A stretch of DNA of 64,000 nucleotides from Anniella stebbinsi (taxonomy: Eukaryota > Chordata > Lepidosauria > Squamata > Anniellidae): contig JARDYH010000003.1 of NCBI GenBank assembly GCA_029215795.1, positions 176,402,382 to 176,466,381 of the forward strand, read 5' to 3'. The position numbers and the translations under genes are program-made. Shown piece by piece: positions 1-13,900 of this stretch. The notes beneath the pieces were generated by a model. That model did no database searches. It saw only the letters and a program-made list of their open reading frames with translations, and was not told the DNA's origin. Each line of letters starts with the position of its first letter. Position 1 is the stretch's first letter.

Positions 1-388
1 TAGAAGTGATGAGTTTTTCCTTACCAATTTTTTTGTGCATTGGTTGCTGCTTGTTGTATTTGTGACTTGGATCCAATTCCCTATCAAACCTTGTCTCAGA
101 CGTGTGATGATATGGCCAGAATGTACAACAAGATATTATTTATTTTACCTTAAGTGAATCAAAACTATTTCAGGAGTTTCAGGATGTTCAAAAATATCTA
201 AGATAGTTGACGGGGAGAGGACTCTTCACCCATTTGCTCCAAAGGCCTTGTTTACTCAGGGCAGCATGGAATTTCCTTTCCACATTCTCTCTCACTAATT
301 TGGAACATCCCTGAAATACTTCTTTATTTATATAGTTCTCCTTAAGTTTATTTCCTATAATTAAAAGTAATTCAGTTAGATCCACACT

Positions 389-560
389 AAGGCTGCAGTC
401 CTATACTACAGTGGGACTTATTTCCAAGTAGACATGTATAGGATTACAGCCTAAGTTAGTTGAATTTAGCTTCCATAGAAATCAATGGGAGAAGTTAGGA
501 ATTAACCCAAGTCTTATTGATATCCATGGGAGCTAAATTCAACTAACTTAGCCTGGATCC
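389..560. repeat. dispersed repeat with 21-base inverted arms
   Basis: Contains 'cagtgggacttatttccaagtagacatg'-type sequence, of a kind that recurs near 37760-37950 and 51080-51170. Bases 451-471 and 531-551 are perfect reverse complements (ctaagttagttgaatttagct). Confidence 0.55.
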
Positions 561-610
561 AATACATTGTTTTGTTTTTTTTGTTTTAATTTAACTTTGG
601 AGTACAATGT

Positions 611-642
611 CATCTATCTATCTATCTATTATCTATCTATCC
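611..642. repeat. (TATC)n microsatellite
   Basis: Tetranucleotide repeat with one interruption. Confidence 0.9.
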
Positions 643-662
643 TTCAGCTTTTCCTTCAGCGA

Positions 663-1073
663 CCCTGTTCAGCCACAGTGGTTAAGCATTTTAAGCTAAA
701 TATTGGGCCTGTTCAGACATGTTAATCCTTTTGTAGCAAATGGTTAGAGAGCGTGTTTGAACATGGTTATATAACCATCATGGTGAGGAATGGTTCACAT
801 GGCACACTAAACCATGGTTCACATGACACACTAAGCCAACACTTAAAATGCTTAATCACTGTGACTTAGCATGTCATCTGAACAGGGTCATTATGGTTTA
901 GCGTGTCATGTGAAGTATGACTTAGTGTGTTGTGTGAACCATTCCTAATCATGGTGGTTACATAACCACTGTTTAAACTCTCTCACTAATCATTTGCTGC
1001 AAAAGCATTTGCTGCAAAAGGGGCAAAAGGGGTAAGCGGCCTAACCATGGCTTAGTGTGTCGTCTGAACAGGT
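663..1073. mobile_element. inverted-repeat element, family C, copy 1 (composite)
   Basis: Bounded by CCTGTTCAGAC-like and GTCTGAACAGG ends, with many ccatggttag/cttagtgtgtc repeats inside. A cleaner 162-base copy lies at 38194-38355. A non-autonomous DNA transposon is likely. This copy appears to hold more than one nested unit, since a second CCTGTTCAGAC start occurs near 706. Confidence 0.6.
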
Positions 1074-1074
1074 C

Positions 1075-1761
1075 CATCGACCTGCTTCCTAGACATTCCA
1101 ATGTTGACTGTTTCCTTTGGGTTCTCCCCAATTGTATTAACAACATCCTTTTTGAACTGTAGCTCCCCAAACTGAAGACCATCTAATACTTTAAGGGGTG
1201 GTGGAAAACCTGAGGATCTCAGCCTGATTTCAAAAGCCCTCTGCAAGCAATTGGTTCAAACCTCTTATGAGTGATCTGTCCCTCCTCAAGCAGACTGCTA
1301 AGTGGGGAGGAAGCGGGTGAAGGCATGGGTGTGTGAGAGAGAGAGAAAAGTTGACCCATCACCTTCTGGTTCTGGCCATGCTGTGAGGCGGCTTTGATCC
1401 TGCCTAGCATTGACATGCAGTCCCTGACAACTTAATCCTGAGGGAATCAATGGGGCCTGTGACAGTAAAGGTTTTCCACCCCATTTTGAGGAAATACACA
1501 AAAATAACAACCTTTGCGCTCATCAAGCTTTAAAAGGCTTTGTGAAGTATTAGACTGGTTTCCTAAATAAACTAACATTTTGCCTGTTTAGGGAATATTT
1601 CACATGCAATGTTTTCTGCTAGGAGAGGGAAATTGCCAGGTTATGAAGAGAATATTATATTCCCCGATACAAACTTTGCCTCCTTCTATCACTCAGTCTC
1701 TATTATTTTGAGTTGTGCTTTTTGATTTGGTAAATCGAAATAAGTTACTGTGACAAATTAG
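1075..1761. other. intron, nothing recognised
   Basis: No exon, RNA gene or identifiable repeat family seen here. Short open frames on the minus strand show no protein character. Confidence 0.5.
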
Positions 1762-1917
1762 GTTTCCAGTTTGGAGCGGGTGATGGAAGCTCTCCAGGAG
1801 CAAGCAGCAGCAGTACTACAGCCAAGGCTAATGGCATCAGCTTTTATGACTTCTTCTCACTCACAACAATATGATCAAATCTGGAAAAGTATTTACCAGA
1901 ACCCAGAACTCTATCAG
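1762..1917 (+). CDS. CCDC162: exon 1 of those seen (residues 1-52)
   Basis: Acceptor ...aaattag, donor gtaata. Phase 0 in and out, 156 bases. Starts [14 protein letters not shown] and ends [10 protein letters not shown]. Amphipathic helix followed by a S/Q-rich stretch. Earlier exons must lie left of the window. Confidence 0.85.
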
Positions 1918-4900
1918 GTAATAGGAAGGGGGAGTACAAACTGATATTCGTTTAGGTTTCTATAGGGATTATGCATATTCCTTTAGTAATGTTACTTTCA
2001 ATATTAAGTTGCAACTGAGCTTCAGTTTGATTACCTGTATGAAACTCCTGTCATCACTTATCTTGTGAAGGCTTTGCCTTTTGTTCCATAACTATCTGAA
2101 GTGGTAAAAGGCAACAGCCAATTATGAATTTTTGTCTTTTTTCAAATATGTTTCTTGGTGAGGACACGTTAGAAGCCCAATATACAGTACGTTACTATCT
2201 AGAAATGGATAGTAGGCTGATCATGTTCAATTGTGTTCAGTGCAAACGATCATAGGCAACCTCAAGGCATCCTGGGAGAAGTGGGCTTTGCTTGTCCTTT
2301 GTCTTCCCTGGGTTCTCCCAAAGCACCCAGTAGCTCCCAAGCCAGGGAGCGGGGATTCGGTTTGATTGAGTGAGTGGAGCCCACAAAGGGAACCCAAGGC
2401 TCTGTGGGCCAGATGGGCATCCTCTGTGGGCCGGTGGTTGCCCACCCATGATACAGAGATTCCTTTGTTCCTTTTTGTTATCCACATAACAATGAAATAT
2501 CAAAACTTTTGTGTGTCTGTTAGACCATAATAACTAGTCCTAATATATGGCAGGAACAACAAACAATTGATTATGACGATGACGATAATCCTTCTGTAGT
2601 AATGGGCGATAGAGTCATGGATAATGCCAGCTTTAACAAGGGTTCCACTTTTTCAAGAAAGAAGAAAGACTCGAGGTGAAACTATTATTGCTAGTTCTCT
2701 GTGTAGTGTGCTTGTTTTTCATGCTTAAATGTAAATGTATTCATAAAAATATGAAAATACATCTTGTAAAGTATAGGGGTGTGATGTGCAACTTATTAAT
2801 AGCAGTAGCTTTGGGTCCCTCACATTCTGCTCCCAGCTGTGTGCATATATGTGCTTCTAGTAAAAAGTATAGCTGATCCTAGGTCATTAGTTTGCAAAGA
2901 CAAATAAAGGACACTCATGCTGGGCCCTTTACTGACACTTCGTCCCATTCCTTTGCTGCCTCCCATTTGATGTGCTGTGCGCAACAGTTGATGATCAAAG
3001 GACAGTCTTCTGTGTGTGCCCACCCCAGCTTTTTGTGCTGCCTGCAGTAATCCTACATGCTACCATAGCCTCTTAGGTCGCCCACGGCATACCATGCAAC
3101 AGATGAACGTAGGAATCCAGCATCATGCACTTGATACCACAGACTGGGCCTCTGCGTAATCTCTTTTCTATCTATTACTGCATGGCTTCTGGTTTTTTCT
3201 CTCTCTGCTTCTCCTTTTGTACTTGATAGATGTACAGGCACCAGTATTTGGACAGGCTTGGTCACGCTGAAAATCCTGTCTTTCCCATTTGCTGATTTAT
3301 TTTATTTAAAGTATTTATAGGCTGCCTTTCAGGGCAGGAGTGTTTTTACCTCTCACTCCTTCTTTCCTGGATCCCATTATTGTCTGTGCAACAAAACTGA
3401 AGTTCAACCCTGCTTCAGCGGATGGGGGAGGATGGTTACTGATGGAAGGAATGGGGCAGAAGGTGTGGCAGTGGAAAGCACTCGCCCTGCATATGCATTG
3501 CAAAACTTACAGATGCCCTCTCGACTAAACTGGGACATACAGATCCTTAATGCTTTCCCCATACATGGGTGGATTGCATTTACATGTGACTGCGCATATA
3601 TGTTCCTTCATTACTGGTAAATGCTACTGTGGTGTGGAGGTTTCTGCATAAGTGATTTCAATAGGGAGTTAACTTTGAGAAAGCAAATATAAAGAGATTA
3701 TGTAATTTAGATGTAGCTTAGACATCTCTTTGGGGAACAGTGATTTAATTAAGTTTCTCCTCCATGGAAATTAGTTGCACAACGACCTTGCAGCTCCTGG
3801 GGTTAGATGAGGACTTGGAGGCCAACAACAAAGACCTGACCATGAGGAAGGGAGCCTACTCAGGTCTCCTTTGTTTGCGTCACTTGAGAATCAGAGAACT
3901 GCAGGTAAAAAAATAATAATCCTCAAAACCACATGCATGAGTTATATTATTCAAAGCTGTTAAGGCAGCATCAGTATGGAAAGGGCGTAGCTCAGTGATA
4001 GAGCCCCTGCTTTGCATGCAGAAGATCTCCAGTCTGTGGTATCTCCAGGCAAGGGGACTGGGAAAGAATCCTGCCTGAAACCTTGGAGAGCTACTGCCAG
4101 ACAGTGTCAACAATACTGGAATTATAAGGCAGTTTCCTGTGTCTTCACTGTTGTTGTTGTTATCTGTTATTGTTGTTATTTATCATCATTATCACCACCT
4201 TCTAATTCACTTATACCAGAGGATTTGCTTGGGAATCCTCAACTACTTCAGATCCATTGAAAGAACCCTAACGATCAGCACCTCGGGTCTCGCATTGAGC
4301 ACTGGCCAACTGATCTCCACTGCTGAAGATTCCAGTTGCGTAAATGCAGCCAAAGGCGGCATTGGTGCCTTTGGTGGTCTTGCCTCACGCTCTTACATGC
4401 ATTATACACCAGCTGACTATAAGGTACAAATATTTTCATAGATGTACATCTAAATTAAAAAGGGATATAACAGTAGGGTCAACAGAGTTAATCCTGTATT
4501 TTAGAGGGACCTTAAGGGCAATTCTCAGCTTAGCTGTATTTACAACACCCTGTATTTATCCAAGCTGATAAAGCATGGATTGTAAATGCAGGTCCACATG
4601 ACTTATATGGAAGTGCATTTAGCTGTTGTGTGTCTGCTACAAAGCTGTTCTTTCTTATCTGCCAGCATACAGATAACAGTGACTTGGTTCACATATAATG
4701 ACAACCCATTGGTTTAAAAATCCATCTTTTGCTTTTATTGCACAACCCACAGTTGGCTCCTTCGTAGGTTGTAGAGTGTGCTGTGTGAACCCAGACTGCT
4801 GAGTTGTTTAGGGGCTGAACAACCCAGCAGTTAACTCGTGTTTTGTTGTTGGGTTAACCACTAGGTTGCTTAGCCCCTAAACAATCATTTTCTAAAACAG

Positions 4901-7900
4901 ATGGGTTGTCATCACATGTGAACAGGACCTGTCACTGACCTGATTCAGAGTATGGGTTGTCATTTAAACATGGCTGGTTGTTGACTTATGTGTTTTGTGT
5001 TGTGTGAACCCAACCATGCTAACAAGCAACCCAGAGTGAATAACCCAAGAACTAACAATGGGTTCTCTTCATGGGTTGTTTGTGATTAACAAACCCTGCT
5101 TCATTATTTCAGCTGGGTTCATACAATACAACAACCCATGACTCAATGACAGTCCATACTCAACCCATACTCTGAGTTGTTGTGTTGTGTGAATGACTTC
5201 ACCCACCTGATTCACACATAATGCTAATCTGTGGATTATTTAACTCATAGTTTGTTGGTGTAACAAGGGCTTGTATGGCACATGATCGAACAAACCATGA
5301 TTTTTTTTTCAATCTCTGGGTTGTTTGGGTCCCTTTCTTTTTTCCAGCTCGCTCCCTATATCCCAAATGCCTTCATGGCACTATAATACTGGCATGTAGA
5401 GTGGCTGGGTTTGTTTGTTTTTACTGTCTTGCCTACTGCCTCTGTAGCCTGGCAAAACAAGCCATGAACAGCTCACAGTTCTGGGTTCACATTATGGGTA
5501 CTAATTATGGAACGTTCTTCCAAATTTCCAGAGGGTCATTAATCAACATGGGCAGAGACATTCAGATCACTGGTCTTCCTACCACAAAGCACACCCTGTC
5601 TCCATTCCCAAAGTCTCATCGCCACTCAGGAGTGACTCTCCCCACTCTCCAACCCTGCAGCATGTCAAACCACTCCATACTTTTGCAAACCCCTTGAAAG
5701 TGCCCTCTTAATTCCTTATATAGAAAATACATGGTTTTATTGAATAATATATTTTGCAGCCAGCCTGGTTGTTTATTTTCTTTTTTAAAAAAAATCCATC
5801 TCTGCACAGGTTCACAATGCACAATTTATGGAGTTCGCAGAGGTAGAAAATCATGATGATTTTTACACCACAGAAGATTTATACATCCACACACAGGATC
5901 AGCAAGGGACATTTGTGATGTATGATGTAGCCCTCCAAGACCTGAAAGAGCTAGAAAACCAGCTTTTGCTTGTGGCAACCCAGTACATCGAGGCAGAGAA
6001 GGGTAAGGTGGTTGCACAATCACCAGCTCTGAGATACTGTCAATACAACAATAAGCCCAGATATTGGCATGGTCCCTGTATGAAGGGAGGAAAAACAGGT
6101 AGCAAAAAGGTAGCAGAATCAGGGATAAATATTTCAAAGTACCCTAAAAGCTCTTCTGTCAATATGCATGAATTGTCAGGCTCTGTCCAATTACAGTAAT
6201 CGGTTTCCCATCTCCAGAAAGAAACCTTGAAACAGATGAGCCAGCCCAACATAGTGGGACTCCAGGCTATTTTCATAATATCTATGAAATGTTTTCCACA
6301 ATCAACATAGATATAAAGAAGCTACTTTAGGCCCCTAGTATCATAGCACCTATTTATAGTGTAAGGCAGGGCTCTCCAACATTTTTGGGCCTGTGGGTAA
6401 ATGGATATTCGAAAAGCTGTTGAGCACCACCACCACTGCTTGGGGGCCTGGTTAGTCACAAAGGACAGGTAACCTACCCAAGAAACTGAGTAAACGGCGG
6501 ATATTAGGCCTGTGCCAAACCACATATTTGACCTGACAAAGCACAACAAAATACCCATTTCACATAGGGAATACTGTTGCTGTGCAGAGAAACACACACA
6601 CTACACTACATCACAAAACATACACGCAGAACAGGCAACGTGGGCATACACATACACACACTGATGCTGCCCAGAATACAAGCACAGGCAAAGCACATTT
6701 AAGCGAAACACCCTCCCCGCCACCCTCCCCAGTCCCTGCAGTTGCTCCCCACTACTGACCTCCAGCCCTCAAATTGCCGCTCTCCAAACTTACCCGGCAG
6801 CAGCAAGGTCCCTTTTCCATCTTTTCTTTTTTAAAAAGCTATTTTAGCAAGTAGACGGTCACACTGGAAATTGAGGCGCATTATCTCCCTTTCATTTCCT
6901 AAGAAAACCTCTGGGCCCATGTGGGGCCAGAGGCATTCTGGAAAAAGGAAAGATAGATGGCAGCGCAGCTGGAGGCCAGTGTTGGAAGTATGGGTGCAAC
7001 TCAGCTAGCTTCAAAAGGAAAACAAAGGGAATAGAGAGACGGTCCTCTTGTTGTAATGGATAGCCTATTAGGGGACTGCAGAGAGACCAGAAGCTGAACT
7101 CCAGAACAGAGGTCAAAAGGGAGGAGCCTGAGCAAACACAGCTGATCCTGTCTCTCTTTTTCAAAAAAGCTTTAATCACAACAAGGAGGTTTCTGCCTTC
7201 TGTGGACTAAGGCTCCCTCTACAAGGATTCACTTTTGCGCCCGGTTCGGCGATTATGCGCATTATCGCAGACGCGCATTTACTCCTAATCCCTCTGCACG
7301 GGAGGCGGTGAGAGGTGGCGAAGCGCATTAATAGATGTCCAAAAAGCGCTTTACAAGAAGTTAATGCGCATAATCACTTGTTCACACGGGGAAAATGCGC
7401 TTTAACGGCCGGAGCAAAATAAAACTCGCGATTTAACGCGCATTCGAAAATGCGCATTATCGGGGAGATAACGCGCTTCTACGCCCAATTTGCGCTCCGT
7501 TCTTGTAGAGGTAAAATTTTTAATGAACCTTCAAAGCGCATTAAACCTCTCTTGTAGAGGCATCCTAAGAAAGCACTACTAAAACACTCTGACTGTGCTG
7601 ACCTTCCTTCTCTTTGCTAGACTGGTGTTCCTAGGGTTGCTGACCTCACTTCCTACTTCTTCATGCTCTTGCCTCTCAGAGAGAAGACATCTCTTTGGAT
7701 CTCCCTCCATCCTGGGTTGGGGACTCTCCTATCCAACATGTATTTCCTGCTATAAAATGCAAGCGTTCTTATTCCCTTGATTCAGAGACTCCAGTGTGAT
7801 TCATCCAGGGTAGAGTGCTCCTTCAGCCAGGATTTCACACAGCTCAGCCTTGTTATGATCTTGCTGTTCTGCTACCAGCCAGCACTTCACTTTCCATCAT

Positions 7901-10900
7901 GCTCGTAGTAATATATATGGGCAGTATCCTGCGGTGTCATTCTACATTCTAGTTCAGAACCTTTCCACTAGTTCAATGTTATTTACGCTAGCAGAATGAC
8001 ACAGTTGGATATTGTCCTATATTTATATATTATAAAACTGAGAAGCGTTGCGGATGCTGAGGGAGGTGTCCAGGGATGCTGTGCTGCCTGAAGATGCCAT
8101 TTTGGGGACCAGGTGTAGGTTCACAATTGCTTGAGAGCTCCCATAGTGCCTAACTGACTTTGGAGACCTCTGAAACCTTTATGTGTATGTAGACTGCTGG
8201 TTTATATTGAATTGTGTGAAGCAAGGCATTCTTTTGCTAAATTAAAACACAGAAGTGGGGGTGGGAGAGGAAAGGGAGCATGCTCATATTTTAAACAGGC
8301 ATTGTTAACTGCAATTTTTTGTGGCCTCTTAGCTTGGTTGTTTCTGTGAAATGTCTGTTGTGCTGTTTTTTTCTTTCTGAGGCCACAAAGCACACAGTGA
8401 TTCCAGTAGTAGTAGCTGCTCAGAGTGGGCACATGCATCAGTAGATCGATCTGCAGTACTGCTTGACCTCTGGACTTGTGAAACAGCTTTCTTAGAAAAT
8501 AAATGGCAGGTATAGAGATCCATACTTTATGTTTTTTAAATTAAGAATCCTATTGTTACATACCATCCACAATTGCAAATAACTTCCGTTAGCATCTCTG
8601 AATGGAATTATTTCATTGTCATAGCATAGCAGAAAGGTACTGTGGGTGGGTGAACCCCTGATCTGGATGGACGTGTACGACTACTGCATAAATCATTGTT
8701 TTGGAAAAAAAATTGAGACCTGGTGCGATATAGAGACCAAAAGTGTGAGCTATGGAGCAGAAAATTCTATGGGAAAAAATGCTCCCTCAGCACAACCTCA
8801 GTATTTATTCTGATTGAGATAACTTCATTATTATTATCATATGAAATCAATATAAAAAGAATTTAAAAGAACAGAGGAAAAGTAAAAATTTCTTGGCTAT
8901 GTTTGTTTCAAATGTTTTTTTAGCTCCTGGATAGTTACTTCGAAGTCTACCAACATGCTATAGATTTGGAAGAAAGATTTGCTCTGGCCCAAGTAATAAC
9001 TGACATCATGTACAGACGCCCACGATTTGATTTTCACCTTGGGTATTTTGTGAACATCTATAAAGATGAGTGTGCTTGCCTCAGGCTTCACCTACAGTTG
9101 GTGAGGGACATATTGAACCAGCAGGTAAATACATTCTCATAGAATCATAGAATAGTAGAATTGGAAGGGACCTGTAAGGCCATCAAGTCCAACCCCCTGC
9201 TCAGGAATCCACCTTAAAGCATTTGTTGTATGGTATAACTAGTGTTCAATTAAACTAAAATGGCGCTGAGGTCAGCTGTGGAACCAGTTCTCAAGGCAAG
9301 GAAAGCTTAATCACATATAAAAATAAAATTTTAATTTGGGAAAGTGATGTCCAAGCTTCATGCTAGAGCACCTGTATATAAACAACAATGTTAAAGTATG
9401 TGCAGTGCTTATCAAGTGTTTCTTCTAAGTTTTCTAAATAGTGGAAGAAAGGGGAAAAGGTATGTTTACTAGCTAGTGAATCTGGCAACCTCAGCCTACA
9501 CAATTGTGTTAGCCTATCTGACTGCAACACTCTTGCAACTTCCCTGAAATGCTGATGTAACATCATGTTCTAGAAAACTTCCAGCAATCTTTGCAGTTTA
9601 TTTAGTCTTAGAAAAGTTTTTTTTATTTGAATTTCAGATTGATAACCAGCGTGAATATAACTGTAGGATTTGGCGTGATGATCGCAAAGGTGGCATCTAT
9701 GAATTTGGTTTTCCCCCATATATAGTTCAAAAGCAATTAATTGCTGTAAATAACAGTCCGTGAGTAATGTTTGTCTCCTGTAATATGATACATGTGTTAT
9801 AATGGAGTCCACCTTTACTGTCTTGTTTAATCAGTATCTTAAGCACTCTGATCCCTTTCAATTAGGGGCTGGCTATATGCAGGAAAAGCCCTGAGGTCTC
9901 TGTGGATCTGCACTGCATCGATTAGATGATGCAAGTGTAGCTTCACAACTACCGCGGGGCTTCCCTGCGATATGAAAAAGTCAGTGATTTACCCAACGTT
10001 TTCAAAGGGAGTGACATCAGCACGGCGCTTCCACCATGTGACATCGCTCTAGGGTCAACCCGGGGACAGAGCCTGGTGGAAGGCTACCAGCGATTGGTTG
10101 CCTTCTACCAGGAAGAGGGCGGGAGCAGCTCCAGGACCCAGATGGCCGCCCAGAAACTCCACATTCCCTCCTTAGCATCGGGATTACCCAATGCTGCCCC
10201 AGGAACGGAAAAGTGCGGGGTTGAAGAGGGAGGCGGCGCCAACCCGGTGCCATGAAGACAGCTCACTTCTCTGATTAGAATAAGCTAATCAAGTTGGGTA
10301 GCTGAATAGCTTTGTTAGTCAGCTATCATATGCAACATTGTCATTCTAATGCTTAACTTAAAATTGATTTTCTTCCTTACATGCACATTAATAATATCTA
10401 TGTAGACATTTTTCCTAGCACATCATTATCTAATGAACCTTCCATTATATAAAGGTTTATGTTTTCCTTAACTCCTTTAATGAATTGATCTGATTTCAAG
10501 TTGGCCCATTTCAAACTCTCATGATCATTTTGCTGTCCTCAAGGTGAAGGGCATCTTAGAAGTGTGAGTTTTTATTTTCTTCGCTGGGGCTAGATCTAGT
10601 GCTTTTTATTAGTATTGAAGTGCACTGATAACTGTTGGAGCACATTTCATGTTCCATATGCCGCTTTTCTAGTGTTATTTCCTGCTTTTTATTCTGTATT
10701 ATCCCAAATACCGCAACATTGTGTGTGCAACGAGATATAAATGCACAAGAGGGTATAGAATTACCATGATGGGATCGTATTGATATGACTCAAGATGTAG
10801 ATCTGGCCTGGGTTACATAGTTCATTTTCTTTATCTTGGCCTTAACTGGGAAGATGATATTCTGAAAGGTTGTCCTGTCAGTCTCTTTAAAAAGAAGAGC

Positions 10901-13900
10901 ACTTTCTTCATGTCATGATCCTACCTTTTGGTAATTCTTTTTATCTCCCCCCCTTTTAAAGTACGGCTTTGAAGAACATTTATTTATTGGAGTTCCACCC
11001 CTCCCTTGGCCTGGTATCTTTAATTCCTAAAGCTCTGGGTCATATCCTCCAGGAGTTCCAGCAAATTTGCAGGCCAAAGACAGCCAATGAGGCAATTAAT
11101 CTGGAGAAACATGTACTTCAACTTGCGCTGGACACGTGGCTGACCATGGAAAGTCCAGAGTCTTTTTATGGTTCTCAAATTCAGAAAGATGTACGTTTGT
11201 CTTCCATTTCCTGGTTTTTGTTTTGGTGATTTCTTATTTGTTTAAGTAACGTGGATTGCAATGTGTGTGTGTGTGTAATTATATACACACACACACACAC
11301 ACACACACATCCTTACCTGGGAGTAATTGCCACTGATCTCAATGGATTGTTCTTCTGACTCCTACGCACAATCCTATAGTTGGTACTTCAACATTTCCAT
11401 GACCTGCTATCCTGTTGAAGGTCTGCACAGTCACATTGCTTATAATGAAGGACTGATCTGCTGATACAATACTCTGTGTATCTTAGTCTGGTTCCTTGTT
11501 TGGCGGAGTTGAATAAGCAAAAACTTTTAAGGAATTTGTATTTGTGACCTAGGCAGGTGTTATTTTTAGCACTCTTGATTGCTAAATAAATGCATTAAGT
11601 ATTCATTATGGTTACAGTAAAGAATACTTATAGGAGCACTTCCGACATATAGACCTGTCTGCTCTCTCAGATCACCTCAGGAATCAATTGCATGAGCTGT
11701 CGCTGTCCAGTTTGATTGTCAGAAACACATAGGGCTCCATCACACCAGCATTTTATCTCACACTCGTCATGCTTGGTTTCCCATTTTGTAGTGCGGTACT
11801 CACATGACGTTGTGCCTGTCCTGCAGTCACCCGCATCTTCCCCTCCATTTTCTGTGTTTTCCTAGAGTGAGAAAAGACTTGTTTATTTCCTCCACATGGG
11901 ATTAAAGTGCCCTTCCACCCCTGTGTATTGCCGTCATCCTGCTATGTCCTTTGTTGGGGGCGTGTGCTTTGAAGGGAGGTCTTGCTGATGAAAGAGGAGG
12001 GTGGGGCGGTTCTCCAGCATGCCATGTCAAATGAATGGGCTTGTGCTGACTCAGTTGAACGGATTTTTGCTGCTCCAACCCCACTCTCATTGCCCACAGA
12101 AACGGCACCCAGCCGATGAAACATTAAATCAGTAAAATGCTAGACAACAAAGCCAGAGTGAGGGGGGACATATTTAAGCAGAATCAGAGTTTCTGAAGCT
12201 TATGTTTTTACGGAAAAAACGGGAAAAGGAGCAGGAGATGCACAGGAGTCTCACGTCACTCTTTTAAAGAAACTCTTAGTCTTTAGCTTCACCAAAATAA
12301 TTCATGTTTTCCCTCATAATAGGAATAAGAAGAAAACAAAATACAGGATGGGGGAAAATAGAGCTTATGTATAAAATATTTTTTGTTTGTTAGAAAAAAA
12401 TAACTTGCCTTTCAATAAAATACTCCAAAGGTAGCATATAACAACATAACTAATAAAATAGCAATCATAAAATTAATAAAACAAATAACTTTCTTTTCAT
12501 TGAATGCTTATAAGTAGTATGTTTTCCTGATAGTTATTCACAGATGTTGTGGTTGAAGATCCTTCTCTAGTCAGAGGCATTGCTTTGTCTGCCCTGAAAT
12601 CAATAGCAGAGGAAGAACAGAAACTGAGTAAAGAAAAACAAGGTTTTATTCTGAATGTCTTCTCAAGACTCCTTGAACTTCTGACCCTTCGTCATCGATT
12701 GATGGAGGCAGCGGCAGAGAGTGCACAGCTGGGCAGGTTAGCAATGGGCACATAGGCTGGCGAAATAGGGAGTTCTGCTGAAATCTCTTGAAAGAGATAT
12801 TTGCCTTAAACTAGGTTTCTGCTTATTTATTACTATATCCCACCTTTATTCATCCAAGGAACCCAAGGCAGCTTACATAAACCGTCTCTTATCCCTTATC
12901 CCTCACAACAACCCTTTGAGGTAGGTCATGATGAAAGCCAGTGCAAATTCTTCCACTAAGAGCTTCACGGCCAAGTGGAGATTCTAAACCTAGATCTCCC
13001 AAGTTCCAGTCCTGCACACTAACCACTACAGCACCCTGGCTGTCACTGACCACACTGGCTTTTATGTTGGCAAAAGGATATATCCAACCTGCCAATAATA
13101 TTAGGACTCTTGTCAATGTATAGCTCTCTCCCTTCTCCAGTCCTTCCAAACTGCTATTGACCAATGTGCCCTTTTTAATCTATTACATCCTCAGTCAGAA
13201 TGTTTACCCTGCTCCCCATGCATCTCGATAAAACATGACTTTTCAAAGCTATGCTCTGTACCAATGGTGGAGAAGCTGTGAGCCTCCTGATGTATGTTCA
13301 GTGGTTGAGGATAATGGGAGTTGTAGACCAACAGCCTCTGGAGGGCTACTGGTTCCCTACCCCTGATCTGTATGGCATAGTAGTTGGTAAACAAAAGTGG
13401 CCCCAAAAATTGAAGTGTGTCTAAGAATGCACTCCTAGGCATGCTTAGACAGAAAAAAAAATACTGCAACTCCAAGCAATCTCCAGCCAGCATGGGAGTT
13501 GTAAGACTTTTTTTCTGAGTGCCTCTACAAGAACGATGTAAAGCTCTTTCAAGGCTCATTGAAAATTTGACCTCTACAAGAGCGGAGTGCAAATCGGGGG
13601 TCGAGGCGCTTTTTCTATGCGATTATGCGCATTATCAAATGCACGTTAAATAGCGAGTTTTAATTTACCGCGGCCGTTAAAGCACCTTATGACCATGTAA
13701 ACAAGCGATTCTCCGCATTAAACACCTCTAAAGCGTGTTTCATACAACTGGTAAGGCAACCTGTTATGCGCTCAACCGCCTCCCGTGTATAGTGATTTGC
13801 CGTAAAAGCAATTGCGAGAAGATGCTCATAATCAGACAACCAGGCGTCAAACCGAATTCTTGTAGAGGGGACCTCTGTCTAAACATGCCAGCATTCTGTC

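Noticed and set aside
188..385. 65-codon minus-strand frame
   Set aside because: No domain I recognise and no neighbouring exon or clear transposon context; may be a LINE shadow.
1298..1510. Overlapping minus-strand frames near 1219-1510
   Set aside because: Several frames are open at once with no protein character, as expected by chance.
3980..4143. tRNA gene
   Set aside because: Has an A box but no intact cloverleaf and continues into a SINE body.
5275..5697. 140-codon + strand frame in intron 4
   Set aside because: Translation has no family resemblance, is rich in C, W and H, and cannot be spliced in phase between exons 4 and 5.
10969..11229. Separate small gene of 86 codons
   Set aside because: It is exon 9 read through its donor into the intron.
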